Below are positions 36,571-48,179 of a stretch of 55,748 nucleotides of DNA, one piece after another. Under the pieces are notes generated by a model, which was not told the DNA's origin, searched no databases, and saw only the letters and a program-made list of their open reading frames with translations. Source of the DNA: Zygnema circumcarinatum. Its lineage: Eukaryota; Streptophyta; Zygnematophyceae; Zygnematales; Zygnemataceae. Location: positions 3,052,576 to 3,108,323 of the forward strand of contig CM074813.1 in NCBI GenBank assembly GCA_037447605.1, given 5' to 3'. Within the stretch, counting starts at the first letter, position 1; each line of letters opens with the position of its first letter. Made by a program: the position numbers and the translations under genes.

Positions 36571-37697
36571 AAGGCTTGCCACTCTTCATTGGGGAATTGT
36601 CGCTTCCATCTCTGCTAAGGTTCTTGTTTGTGACCGAATTAAGTAGTGGTGGTAGTAGTGCTCTTATTGTACGGTTAAGACACACTTATGATTAATAAGC
36701 TCATCAGCTCATGCCCTTCATCGTCGGCAGCCATGAAGATACTGTAGGCGCGTCGCACTTTAGTATCGCTACTCCACTATCGCATGTCCATCTTGTGTGC
36801 GCTGTTGTGCAAAATGCTTGCACCCATTAGTGAGTATGAGCACAGCGAAGGGCAGATGATGTTGATGATTGGTTACTTGCCTAAACGAATATTGTTGGGG
36901 GGATCATAAGTCATTGCTCCATCATGAAGGCAGTGCAGAAATGTGATCTCTTGTCTGGAATGCAAAATGGGCGTCGCCTCTAGTCTTTAGACGTCCAATC
37001 ACTAATGACTCGGCTCAAGTCCGCTTGGCTCATGTGTCACGAACTCAGTGCGATGGTGATTGGACGGATCAGATGTGTGTGCTGGATGGATGGCTCATGT
37101 CATCGTATGCTCGTTGTTTTTTGGGATAGAGTACCGTAACCTGAAAGATGAAAAAGATGAAAAATGAAAAATGAAAAAGAAAAGAAAAAAAGATGAAAAA
37201 GAAAAGAAAAATGAAAAGATGTGGCGTTGATCAAGCTACGGTGTTTTATGGTATACGTTATAAGAAGCTTTATCGATATTGCCTGTGATATCAATGGGAT
37301 TTAGGGTACTGTAGTCTTTAAGCTTTGGGGAAAGATGTTGCGTTGATCTCACGATGGCGATGCCATAAAATGTACATGCGAAAAACCGGGAACAAAGGAC
37401 CTAAGGACAATAGAAATTCGCTCAACGGACTCTTCAGACACGTCACCGCCTCTTTGAAACGCGTCTCATCCAAACAACAAGAGAGGCCATGTTCGTCAAT
37501 CTCCTCTCTCAATCTCTCTGTTCTCTCTCTCTCTCGCTCCCTCTCTTTCTGTATGTGTCTCCCACATTCCCCCTCCTCTCTTTCCCCCTGCCTCCCACTT
37601 TCTCTCTACGTCCCTAGCACCCCAGACCTTTCAACATAGTGTACAACCCTAAGGGAATTGCACAGCCTGACTATACTTGCATGCTCCTTGAATCTAA
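36571..37697. other. Convergent 3' region between the M1AP-like gene and SFR2
   Basis: No gene seen. It holds a CCAAT-containing inverted repeat (arms 36993-37002 and 37056-37065), an A-rich GATGAAAAA run at 37146-37215, one copy of a dispersed repeat at 37344-37376, and a CT-rich run at 37496-37600 that lies downstream of the SFR2 stop. Confidence 0.5.
37344..37376. repeat. Dispersed short repeat, copy 1 of 2
   Basis: Contains CACGATGGCGA then GCCAT and AAATGTACA. A near copy lies at 50650-50680, about 13 kb away. The GATGGC/GCCATC part can fold on itself. Both copies are intergenic. Confidence 0.5.
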
Positions 37698-40600
37698 TCA
37701 TGGAATCGCTGCTTCATAACTTGGAAGCGGTTGCGACTCCTTCGAAGAAGCGCCACGTGGCAAACTTTTGCGCAGAGCGTTTCCTTTGTTGTCATCGAGG
37801 TCACTCATGTAAGGGCTCTTCTGCTGTTTCCCCCAATTCCCAAGAGTGATGGCTCGGAGGAAAAACCGTAGGAACTGACTGATGGGATCCTGGAGGCCTT
37901 CCGCTTGGTAGTGCCCAAACCGCCAATCTCTCTGAATCAGAGGCCTCTCTATGGGCACATCCAGCCCTCCTGAGAAAGGACATAGAGCGCATAAAGCCGC
38001 ATTAGTATTGTGATTTCTCCCTCCCTCTCTCCCTCCTTCCCCTCCCCTGCTCCTCGCGTCTGATTGCTTCTTTCTTCTCCCCAAACCACCTTCCCCCCTT
38101 TTTTTCCATGCATTCTTTTAGTGCATTCCTCGCCTATTCCCTCCGGCCTTCGCCCACCCTCATCCCCTCACCAACTTCCTCTCCACCTTCCCTTCCCTTT
38201 TTCTCAAATCGATAAAGAGCATTGACGCTCAGCAGTAGTTCAGAAGGTAAATCTATTTTAGATTTTGCAGGACAGCGAGTTTCTTCGATTTCTTGAGAAA
38301 AATGAACTGAAGAGTGGTCGTCTGTTACGTACCGGCATACATCAAACCGTTTGACTCCACTTGGCGAAAAAACGGCCTTTTCTTCCCTGCAGCCGCTGCC
38401 TCCTGCAGACTGTTCCATGCCTCATCGCGCTGTTGCCGTGTGACTTTCCCCGTCTTTGAGACCTAAGAACATCACCTCCATCAATCCATGAAATGAGTTA
38501 CAGATTCCAAGTACAGCGAAACTGGGAACTTCAAATCAGGTACTCACGTTTCGATACTACTCTGTGGCCCTATCTGTTACACCAAGGAAGCGAGCATTGT
38601 CCGTCGCACAAAATCCCTCTCCCTCCCTTCCCACCACCATCCCTTCCGTCCACCCTCCCCTCCTTGCGCCCCTCTCTCCCTTCAATGAATCCCTTTCGCA
38701 CCCGCTGCTTCCATCTCTTAAAGGTGGCCTACCTCTGCATACAGGTAGAAGGAGGGCCGCTTTGTTCTCTTTAGGTTGTTCGCCCTATCCACATGTACGA
38801 GTCCGAACTTGGGGCCATATCCGTCAGCCCACTCCCAATTATCTGATGTCGTCCAGTGGAGATATCCGCGTACAGGGACCCCCTATCATCCCAATCCACG
38901 ATATCCTTTCTTTATTATACTTCATGCCGCATAAAAATTTCGGTTTTTTACTCATGTTTACATGAATTTGAAGGGTTCAGTCTTTGAGGATTCAGAATTT
39001 AGGGTTGACGATGAGGGGCACTAAGCTCTTTGAACCACTTTTTAACATTATAAGAAGCTTATAGTGAATCCTGATGCAGTGCATACCTGATTCATGGCAG
39101 CTCGTATTGCCAACAAATGCTCGAGAAGATAAGGTCGTCGGATGTAGTCAGTTCCGTCAGCAATTCCGTTCTCCGTTACGTAGAACGGAACATTCAAATT
39201 CTTCTGAACGTTGTACCTCTCATGGAACATTAGCAAAGAGCGGTAAAGCCCGTCTGGGAGTACCCCTCTTCCTGAGTCGCTGTACTCTTCATTTGGGACA
39301 AGCTTCAGTCCAGGTCCGGATGCAAATTCCTGGAAGAAAAGGAAGGCAGAGGTTTAAAATTCGAGGGAAGATACTTGAACTTTTTAGAATTTGAAAAAGC
39401 TAAAGGCGAGGGGATGGCAGAGAGCGACTTAGCGAGAAAGGTATGGAGAAGGACAGAATGTTCCATCACCACACTCACTTGACCATAGTAATTTATGCCG
39501 ATATAGTCACACTTTTCGCAGACATCATCCACATATGCAAAGCGTGTGAGTAAAGTGCTGAGAACGGCAATTGGAGTATCGAAAAGTCCGTACGGCCTCA
39601 TCCAGGAAACGTGGTGGGAGACTCCCACTATTGTCCTGCGCTGTGCCTTATCTCTGTTTCCACAACTCCCAATCCTTGTCTCAACATTTTCTGATTCAAA
39701 GATTCAGTTTTCTTAAGCTATCCTCAAAAATTTGGAAGTGCGATTCCTCCCTTCTGACTCTCAATCAATCCCTTCACATCCAGAGTCAGCACTGTACTTA
39801 AGTGTGAGGCTCGGGGCGTAGATGAGAAGGAGGGGGGGAGATGGGAAGGAGGAGGTAAGTTTATTATGGTTTCGGGTCCTTGTCCTTACCCTTCTTCATG
39901 CAGCATGTCGTAGCACAAGTTGTGAGCGGTAGCCATGGCTCCCATCACTCTCTCAAACACTCCCTTAGGGAGAGCGGAGGCAGCACTCTCCAGCAAATTA
40001 GGGTTTGCTCCGGGCCACGCCCCCGCACAGTAAGTCAACATGGCGAAAACATGCGGCTCATTGAATGTGACCCAAAATTTCACAATGTCTCCATATTGTG
40101 ATGCAACCAATCTGCACATTCCGAAGGTTTTTGGTAAAATAAGTGATATTGACCATGACCTTTGGTTCGGATATGGTTGGAAAACGTTGCTCCCTCGATT
40201 TCTTAAGCAGAAAACTGAAGGACTGTCAAATCCTTGATACCCTAAAGATTTTATACAACCTACCAGTCGTAGAAACCTAAACATTCCAAATGACGTCAAA
40301 ACGACTGAAAGTATAAAGAATGCCCTATGATGCCTTCTGAGAATTGCAAACTTCGAGAGTGGGAGGGGTGTACTGTACCGAGAAAAGTCAAGGAAGTAGT
40401 CGATTGTTTTTTCCTCCTTCCATCCTCCATATTCTGCTGCCCATTTTGGGAGAGAGTGATGGAATAGCGAGAGCATTATCTCCATGTTGTGTGCTCTCAC
40501 TCTCTCTAAAATCCAGCGATAGTGCTTGACCGCATCCCAATCTACCTGCAATATTCCAAAAGTGAAAACATCAAGTTACGGTGCTTGAAAAAAGTGGTGT

Positions 40601-42914
40601 CAACAATAAGCAGAGTTAAATGAATTTTGGCTTGTAAGGTAGACGACAGAGGATGTGGGAGGAACAGCGAGAGCAGAGGGATGGAGAAGAGCTAATATAT
40701 AGTAGACACAGGGAGCGACGGAGAGTGAGGGGAGAAAGGAGGAAGCGGAGGAGAGATGGAGAAGACTGTACCACATCAGACATTCCATTGATAGGTTCGG
40801 AGCGGACTATTCTCCCCCAATCGATTCCGAGCCGGAAGACGCTCTGATTGGCCTCCTGTGCCAGCTGGAGCTCCGTGTCTGGCTCCGACCAAAACTTCAA
40901 TCGCATGTCACTGCAAAGAACGCAAAGAAAAAGGGAATGTTTCTGAGTGTACATCCATTTTTTACATTGATAGTCGCTTCATGCATGCAGCGAGTATTTT
41001 TAGGACATGTGGGGATTTAGTATCGCGTGTTCACAGACATTCGTGTTTGAAAGAAAAAAAGGGATATTTTATGCTGCATTTCTTACTTAAACCATGTAGT
41101 CAAAATGAATTTTACAGCTTTTGGGGTATAATCAAATGCCAAGCATCAGAAATAACATCAAAACGTACGGGCATGGGACGTTATGGAATGCTGCCACATT
41201 CGGATTGTAATCATCGTCGTCGTCCTCTTCCTCCTCCTTTTCTTCGCGCTTCTCCCTCTCTTTCTTCAACCTCGCTTTCCTCTCTTTCTCTCTCCGTCTC
41301 TCTTTCTCCTCCGGTGAACCTCCTACCGCATTACTTACAGTCCTCCATAGCCTCCTTGCTTGCTTTGTTGGATCCAGATTCTGGAGCTTATCAACATATG
41401 TCATTAATGGGTCCTGCGTCGTCCGTTTAGATTTTTGCCTCACAAGCTTCTTCTTCTCTCCCAGAAGCGGAGTTTTGCTCCCCTCATTCCCAACTTCCTT
41501 TCCTTGGTTTATCCCGTCTGTCAACCCTAACGGAACAGTCTTCTTCAAACCTTTCCCCACAATCTCCCAATCTCCTCCTCCTCCTCCCTCTCCCTCTCCT
41601 ATCCCTCCGTTCCCTTCCTCTAGTCGACTCACCAATACTCCGCTCTCAGCAAGGCTTGATTTCGACTCACTGGCTTGTCCTGACTCTATGAACTCTCCGC
41701 TTCCTTCCGACCTCCTCTCATCACCATCCTCCGCCCCGAGTGTCGATGTCTTGGTGGACCTCTCCTTCTCCGGATCCACCTCACTTGATCCGACGCCTCT
41801 CACTGTGACCTCCTTGTCCTCTCTCACAGCCGCTGCAGCGCTTGCCTCGCCCTCTCCGGCTGTTCCGTAGGGAGGATATTTGTGCTCTGGCCTCATCACT
41901 TTGGGCTTCGTTTCTTTTGCGAATTCCAGCCAGGCATCGTCGAGCTCATCTTCAACATGGGCAGGGGCAGTTGCAAGTCCGAAAAAGAAGCCTCCGTCAT
42001 CCACTGCATTTCCGGAAGAACAAAAAGCGAAAAAGGACAAAAGGCAGAGGTGGGGGAAAGGGTGGGCGCAGGGGGATAGGGGGACAGTCAGGGTCTCTGG
42101 GGTAGGAGCTGTTCCTATGTAAACTGCTGACGAAGTAAAACGGCGAAAAACGAAAATAGAAAAAACGCCTTGAAGATAGAAGAAGTATGATGTTATGCGA
42201 GCAGGATACTCTGTGCATCATCGACTCGCTATGTGTGCAACATCCATACATCATGCATGCAATGACACTAACATCATCATCTGACTTGCACTTGCGCCTC
42301 GTCAGCGCATCGCAACATCATCCGAACAGCAGTCGACTTATGATGCAGCCACCATCGCAAGATGTATAGTATACGAAAACGAGCACTTTAAAGCTGGTTT
42401 ACAAAAGTTAATTTTAGGAAAAAATAATGATAGTAACATATATGTACAAATAGGTTCTAAGATTTTATTAATGACAGCCGTTTGTGATTCCCAAGAAAGT
42501 TGCAGTCGCAGAAACCCAAACTGTTCGCTGAATGAAAAGAAACCTGCTCAACTTCCTCTAAGAATCTGAATGCAGGAAATATTAACCCTAAAATTTATCA
42601 CCAACAAACTTTCATCACATAGCTCAAAAAAAGGATAAATTTCAAAAAAGTAACAACAGAGACGAGGATAAAATGTAGCCATTCGGCTTCCCTTTATCAT
42701 GCAGGATGTTATGGAAAATAAGGCCATGGGCCCCACCGTCTTTGTGGATGTCAAATGTCGCGAGGACCTCCTGCGTCTCATCGATCGGGTTGTCAAAATG
42801 TTCAAGATGGTCGTGTGCGTAGTTTCTGTAAAACACTCCGTTGACTACCACGGAGAGGAGACCCGCCACGCCGATAACCTTTCCAGTATTCACCACAATG
42901 CTGACAACCGTCAT
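37698..42914 (-). CDS. SFR2: SFR2, galactolipid:galactolipid galactosyltransferase (GH1 fold)
   Basis: SENSITIVE TO FREEZING 2 sits in the chloroplast outer envelope and moves galactose between monogalactosyl-diacylglycerols, protecting membranes during freezing. Exons in transcript order: 42914-42737, 42003-41169, 40910-40772, 40545-40379, 40111-39890, 39635-39479, 39329-39087, 38882-38733, 38462-38333, 37969-37698; total 2493 bases, 830 residues, phases closing exactly. Visible: an N-terminal membrane segment (VIGVAGLLSVVVNGVFY), NPIDETQEVLATFD, FFFGLATAPAHVEDELDDAW, LKFWSEPDTE, FHHSLPKWAAEYGGW, the acid/base Glu in VTFNEPH, HHVSWMRPYGLFD, INYYGQ, the nucleophile Glu in YVTENG, and the SFR2-specific C-terminus QRDWRFGHYQAEGLQDP. 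It is about 200 residues longer than the roughly 622-residue Arabidopsis protein because of an acidic/basic insert at about residues 95-325. Catalytic residues are intact. Confidence 0.96.
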
Positions 42915-44341
42915 CTCTCCACGCGCATACGATTACCTACCTCTCCTTCTCCCACTCCCTCTCTCTGTCTCTCGCCCTCTCCCTCTCTCCTCCTCCCTCA
43001 CCTCTCTCCACTCTTTCCCTCCTCTCACTTTCTCCCTCTCCTCCCTCCCCTCTCCCTCTCCCCTCTCCCCTCTCCCTCTCCCTCTCCCTCTCCCTCTCCC
43101 ACTCCCTCTTCCCTTTCCCTCTCTCTCTCTCTGGCTCACAGCTGTCGGCCTCGTCCCCTGCTCCGCAACAAACAGAGCGCGAAAGGCGTTCCTTGTCCGT
43201 GCGCCGTCGCTGTTTGTTTCTCGACGAATCGTTGTCGAGGCTCACACGCGCGAATGTTTCATTTCTCCAAATGCCGACACGTGGTGCATGTCGACGCTTG
43301 CCGGAAACACGTGGCAGACTGCCGGGGCCCTATCCGAGTCAGCTTTGGTCCAATGGGACACGTGGTGGCCGACGAGGGGATTGCGTTCACGGCATTCACG
43401 GAATAAGCGACACGTGGAACTGAATACAGCCGCTACATCCTACATGGCACTATAAGCTGTTTCACGGTCATCGAACTGAACCTGTAACAGGCCACCTACC
43501 GCATAGACATGGAGTCTTGCGCGCGTTGCAGCGGCTGAGGAGAGGTCATTTCTTTCATTTTTCTGCGCAGGCGAAAGTGGGGATCGATATTGCAGGTATA
43601 GTTTGGAAGACCATTGTTTTGAAGAAAACATGAAATTTCTTATATAAAAAGCAGTAGAAATAGCCGAAATGGTTTGTAGTATACGAATGTAAGGATTAAC
43701 TTATGAAGAGACAGAGAGTGAGGGCAGGAAGCATAGTTGGCAAAAGTAACAAGAATCACAGAATCGCAGGAAGGGTGTGGAAAGCATCTGCAGAGAATCT
43801 CTTGTGTGGGGTTGAATTTTCATCCAGTTAGGAACGATTGGGGATCATGGCAATGCATGATGAATGAATGGTGGATGATCCATGATGCATGCATGGTGAT
43901 GCATGAGCGCATGCCTGTGACATATGTGAAAATTGCGCACACGTATGAAACCCAGGTGATGATGATTTTACTCTGTCGATGATGGTGGTGCAAACATCAT
44001 GCTAAGGCGTCATCATGGAAGGCCTGATGATGGCAATGGTGGAGGAAGTAGGAATTGAACTCCTAACCGGACTTAAAGGTCTCAAGATTTAAGTTATTTT
44101 CGGGACTAAAATATTTGTAAGGGGGGTTCCTCGTGATTTGAAAATACAGAAAGGAGACTCAAATAGAGCAGAGAGAAGTGAAGTGGTACGGCGAAGAAAA
44201 GAATTCCTTAGAAAGTGTTAGAGAGAGAAGGAGAGAGAAGAATGTGACGGTATGGATGAGAAAGCAACAAAAACTCTATGCTGAAGTCAAACCAAAAAAT
44301 ATCCTTCTATGTCGATTCTGCGAGCTTGAGTTGCAGGCATT
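42915..44341. promoter_or_regulatory. Divergent promoter region between SFR2 and the amidase-like gene
   Basis: Bases 42940-43135 are an almost pure CT tract on the plus strand, so a GA-rich leader for SFR2. The ABRE/DRE-like cluster follows at 43273-43417. From 43440 to 44341 I see no gene; 44039-44130 has a tRNA-like T-arm that was rejected. Confidence 0.5.
43273..43417. promoter_or_regulatory. ABRE/G-box and DRE-like cluster upstream of SFR2
   Basis: CACGTGG occurs at 43278-43284, 43308-43314 (extended to the ABRE form ACGTGGC), 43359-43365 and 43411-43417, all in one orientation. GCCGAC, the DRE/CRT core, occurs at 43273-43278 and 43368-43373. The cluster lies 359-503 bases upstream of the SFR2 start. 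In land plants these elements respond to ABA, drought and cold; that they work here is inference. Confidence 0.55.
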
Positions 44342-47300
44342 ATGGCGGAGACGAAAGATTTGCCTACCAAAAAAGCACCGAAGAATAAGAATGATTCTTT
44401 GCAATTCATCCTTGCGGTTTCCATCCCGTTGGCAATTGTGTCCTGCGCGACAGCCATCTTTTGGTATGCAGAGATGACGAGGGATCCGGCGAAGGACCCG
44501 ACAACTCCTCTGAAAAGAGAAGGCCTTTTCAAGATTGATGAAGCTTCAATCACAGGTACGAGGACATTTCTCAACTTCTGTCTTTTACGAACTATCGTGT
44601 TTTTCCTGTTCGAAACCCGCCCGCTTGTGCTCATCCATCGCCAGTTCTTGTTTTACTTTTGTACCTGGGCTTCTATTTGTTTACTTAGCGTATTCTTTTG
44701 ATTCTCTGCTGTCCCTGCGTTATCCCACAGGGCTAGAGTACGAATTTACCGCAGGTCGTCTCACGTCTCGGAAGCTCGTGAAGCATTATTTGGATCGTAT
44801 GGAGACCCTCCAACGTCACTTGGCTTTGGAGATAGTGATAAACCCTGACATTTGGAGTGAAGCTTATAAGAAGGACGAGGAAAGGAAAGCAACAGGCAGT
44901 TCTATTGGGGGATTCTATGGAATCCCTGTTCTGTTAACAGAGAATATGGCGACAAAGGACCAAATGAATACAACACCAGCCTTTTCAATTTCAGTTCCGG
45001 CTTCAGTGGTAGACGTTTTCAAATCTTCGGCTCGGAAAGATGCAACACTTGTGGAAAAGCTGCGGAGGTCGGGAGCCATAATCTTTGGAAAGGCAGCCGC
45101 TAGGGAGAGGACGCATGTACAGGACGATAGAAGAGATAGAGCTTTCATGAAGGTGGCTTTTACAAACTCGAATCAAACTCAGATGAGATGGGGATATCTA
45201 ACATCGTTATTTCATGCAAAAAATGCTTTCCTTATTTTTTTTAGTGTGAGTTTGTGGCGCTTTTCTCCCTCGCACCCTTCACTTCTCCCCATGAACCCCC
45301 CCCCACCCCCCCCCCCACCCTTCTCCTCCCTCATCCGTTGCCCCCTCTCATCTCCGGCCTCCCCCCACTTTCCCACCTTCGTTGCACAGAACAGAGCTCA
45401 GCAGCGACAACCGCCATGGCTGTCTCCGCTGACATAGTCCCTCTGGCCCTTCTCTGCGACTCAGAAGCAGCTCTCCTCTCTGCCGCAGGAGCTGCTCTAG
45501 TAGTGGGCCTGAGATCCACTTTCCATCCGGAACTGTTGGGGGACGCTATAGGGTAATCGCATACTTTATATCGTACTTCTGGAGGTTCTGCTCTAATCGT
45601 CATCTTGCGTAGTAGTCCTTCCATTTTTTGAGCCTGTCCCTTACCATACTTCCTTCTGATTTTGTTTGCTGACAAGTTGGAAACCGCGGCCTGAGACGTT
45701 CCTCGTGACAATTTTCAGAGTAATCGCAAAGTCTGTTGAAGATGCGGTACTGCTACTTGACACCGTCGCAGTTTCAAAGCCTGGAAGTGGGAATCCATGC
45801 GCTCAACAGATACCTTCTAACGGTTATGCTGAGGTAATGTATGGGTAAAACCAGCTAAAAAAAATTCCCATTCTGATCCCACTTTCCCTTTTCGTCTGAC
45901 ATTCAATTTATTCTAAGTTTGATTTGGAGATGCAGTTTCTTAGAGCGGGAGGGGCCAATGGAAAGCGTGTTGGAGTGATTCGAGGAAAGCTTTTGAGCCT
46001 TTTCAACTCAAGTTTGGAGATGATGGAACTCGAAAATCATATCGATACCCTCAGGTGAAAGCACGGGTATCGATCTGGATACTGAGATGGGAAACTAGCT
46101 AAGTGAATTGAAAGGGGAGGTAAAGTGAGTAAGAGAGAACGGGAGAGTGAGAGAATGGGAAACGAGAGAAACTGGGAGGGAAAACTTTAGAGGTCGGAAA
46201 CATAGAGAGAAACGAGGACGAGGAATAAACGAAAGGTAGACGTGCTCTTGTGTGCCGGATAGATTTGGGAGTAGAGCTGGTTTTAGGCTATTGGCTTATG
46301 AACCATGATGGCGGGACTGGTTCATCTGTAGGAGCCTTGGAGCCACTCCGGTTGACCCTGAAGAGATGGAGCAATTATTGGAGCGAGTTTTCAACGATCA
46401 AAAGTTGAAGGAGGTGAAGTCGGCAGACGACGTTGTTCTGTTGTGCGAATTGAAGTCGAGGTTTGAGAAAAGTTTGGAAGAGTTGGAAGTCAGCCCTGCT
46501 GGTCGGACTCTTAAAGAAGTGGTGGAATGGCTGCGAAAGTGGGAGGATGAACGAGGCATGGTACAGGAGGGGGAAGGACAGGTCTTGGACGCGGCTAACA
46601 AAGCAAGCGTAGAGGTGAGCTGGTGAGAACCACATTCAATAGGGCTCTCTTGCATTGTCTCTCCCCGATCTTTCCTCTTCACGCTTTCTCCCCTTCAAGA
46701 TTCATGCTCCCCTTCTCCCCACCTCCTCCCCCACCCTTTCCCCCTCCCCTCCCCCTCCCTCACTCCCACTCCCGCCTCCCCCCCTCCCTCCTTGCTCCAC
46801 TCTTCCCCACCTCCCCACTCCCCATTCTCCCTCCCCCCCTTCCACTCGCCTTCCCCCTCTTTTTCCATCCCTCACTCCCTCCCTCTCCCCCTTTTTACCT
46901 CCAATTCGCCTATGCCTGCTCCCTCTCCCCACTTTCGCGACCAATATGTCCATAACTTGTGCCAGCCTCTCCCATGCCCTTCCTTTGTTATTTATACGCT
47001 CAGGATGAGCCCTACAAAATGGCAAAGAAGCTTTTGGCAGAATACGTCGTGGACATCAGCTACATATTCGAAGCCCACAAGCTTGATGTACTGATGGGGC
47101 CTGCATCATCAGGTCTTTCCCAAGTCGCCAAAATTGGAGGCTTTCCAGGTAACCTTTTGGGCCCTTTACTGCTTACGCTCATAAGATGAAGCCTGGAGCG
47201 CTCTCGTAATCGGATCGAGCGAGAGGGTTTTAAGGAATTGGAGCTCTATATTTCGCATGACTGTCTCTATCAAAGCCGGAGTCGCCCGTCTGTCTTTGCT

Positions 47301-47663
47301 TTCTGCTGACAACTTCAGTACTGTTCCAGATGCAGACAGCCAATTTTACACAGAAATATACTCTCATGTTGGATCATCATTTATCCTGTACTTCCAGGTG
47401 TAACAATACCGGGCGGATTTCTTACCAGCCATGACATTCCTAGCTCCAAAGGCATGCCTTATGGCATCACATTCATCGGCCTACCATGTTCCGAAGCATC
47501 CCTCATACAAATAGGGTACGCTTTTGAGCAGGCGACCATGCTAAGGGAGGCATTGTCATTTGACACCCTCCAGAACAACGCCGGTTTCCATGTTCCACTT
47601 TCCGTTGCGCATGACAGCCGCAAAGATCACGGTCTGACTGACACGGAAACGCAAGAGCTTTGA
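44342..47663 (+). CDS. Membrane-anchored amidase-family protein, catalytic triad lost
   Basis: Amidase-signature fold, normally hydrolysing amides with a Ser-cisSer-Lys triad. Exons: 44342-44555, 44731-45152, 45395-45552, 45719-45833, 45936-46054, 46332-46614, 47004-47148, 47398-47663; total 1722 bases, 573 residues, phases closing exactly. Residues about 20-43 form one transmembrane helix (FILAVSIPLAIVSCATAIFW). Family parts: RLTSRKLVKHYLDRM, GIPVLLTEN, RRSGAIIFGKAA, AVSADIVPLAL, VVGLRS, KSVEDAVLLLDTV, GITFIGLPCSEASLIQIGYA and FEQAT. Odd: the Lys of GIPxxxKD is Thr, the GSSSGS region reads SAATTA, and the nucleophile loop GTDTGGS reads LCDSEAA. The stretch before the Ser region is also shortened. 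It is probably a pseudoenzyme. The exon 2 donor and exon 3 acceptor (45152/45395) are the weakest junction. Confidence 0.85.
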
Positions 47664-48179
47664 GATGGTTCAAAAGCATGGACGTATTGAGGAGCGTCGC
47701 TTATGGAAAAGCAAGAAACCAATCAGATACCGAGTCATTTCGAGTTCTTCAACTTCCTAGAGTTGAGACTCCGCAATATTTGCCTCTTCCTGGACTTGAC
47801 ACACGTTAGGAAGGTTCTGGATCGTAAAATAAAGGAGTTTAATCTTTTTGCAAGTAGTTTGTGCTCTTCCCTCAACTTTCCCCTTTCCCTTTGCTACTTT
47901 TTATATTTCATTGTCTATTATAAAAAAGCAAGCAAAGAGCGATATGGTATAAAGTAAATTTGTAACTGTGTCAAACTACAGCAGTGATCAAACCGCCTAA
48001 AAGACACAAGACACCGCCCACTATGAGCTTCTAAATCGTGTTACGGTTAACAATGCGTGGCCACAGTCGGCAATAACGATTCTTCGGACGGCTTAAAAGT
48101 GATCGTCGGTCTTAGTCACACATGAAAGGGGATCCTTTATCAAGGCTGCACTCATTCTAAATTGGTACGAGAGTTGTGA
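47664..48179. other. Convergent 3' region
   Basis: AT-rich 3' flank of the amidase-like gene, with TGTAA at 47961-47965, meeting the 3' flank of the minus-strand gene that stops at 48180. No gene seen. Confidence 0.5.

Noticed and set aside
41132-42040. 302-codon minus-strand frame as a separate gene
   Set aside because: It is exon 2 of SFR2. The extra residues at each end are intron read-through.
44039-44130. tRNA-like T-arm on the minus strand (TAGGA GTTCAAT TCCTA, then CTTCCTC) with a partly pairing GAGGAAC upstream
   Set aside because: No canonical D-arm (no A/G-G-pyrimidine pattern) or clear anticodon stem, and one acceptor pair mismatches. At best a decayed tRNA or tRNA-derived repeat. 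Covariance-model scanning would decide.
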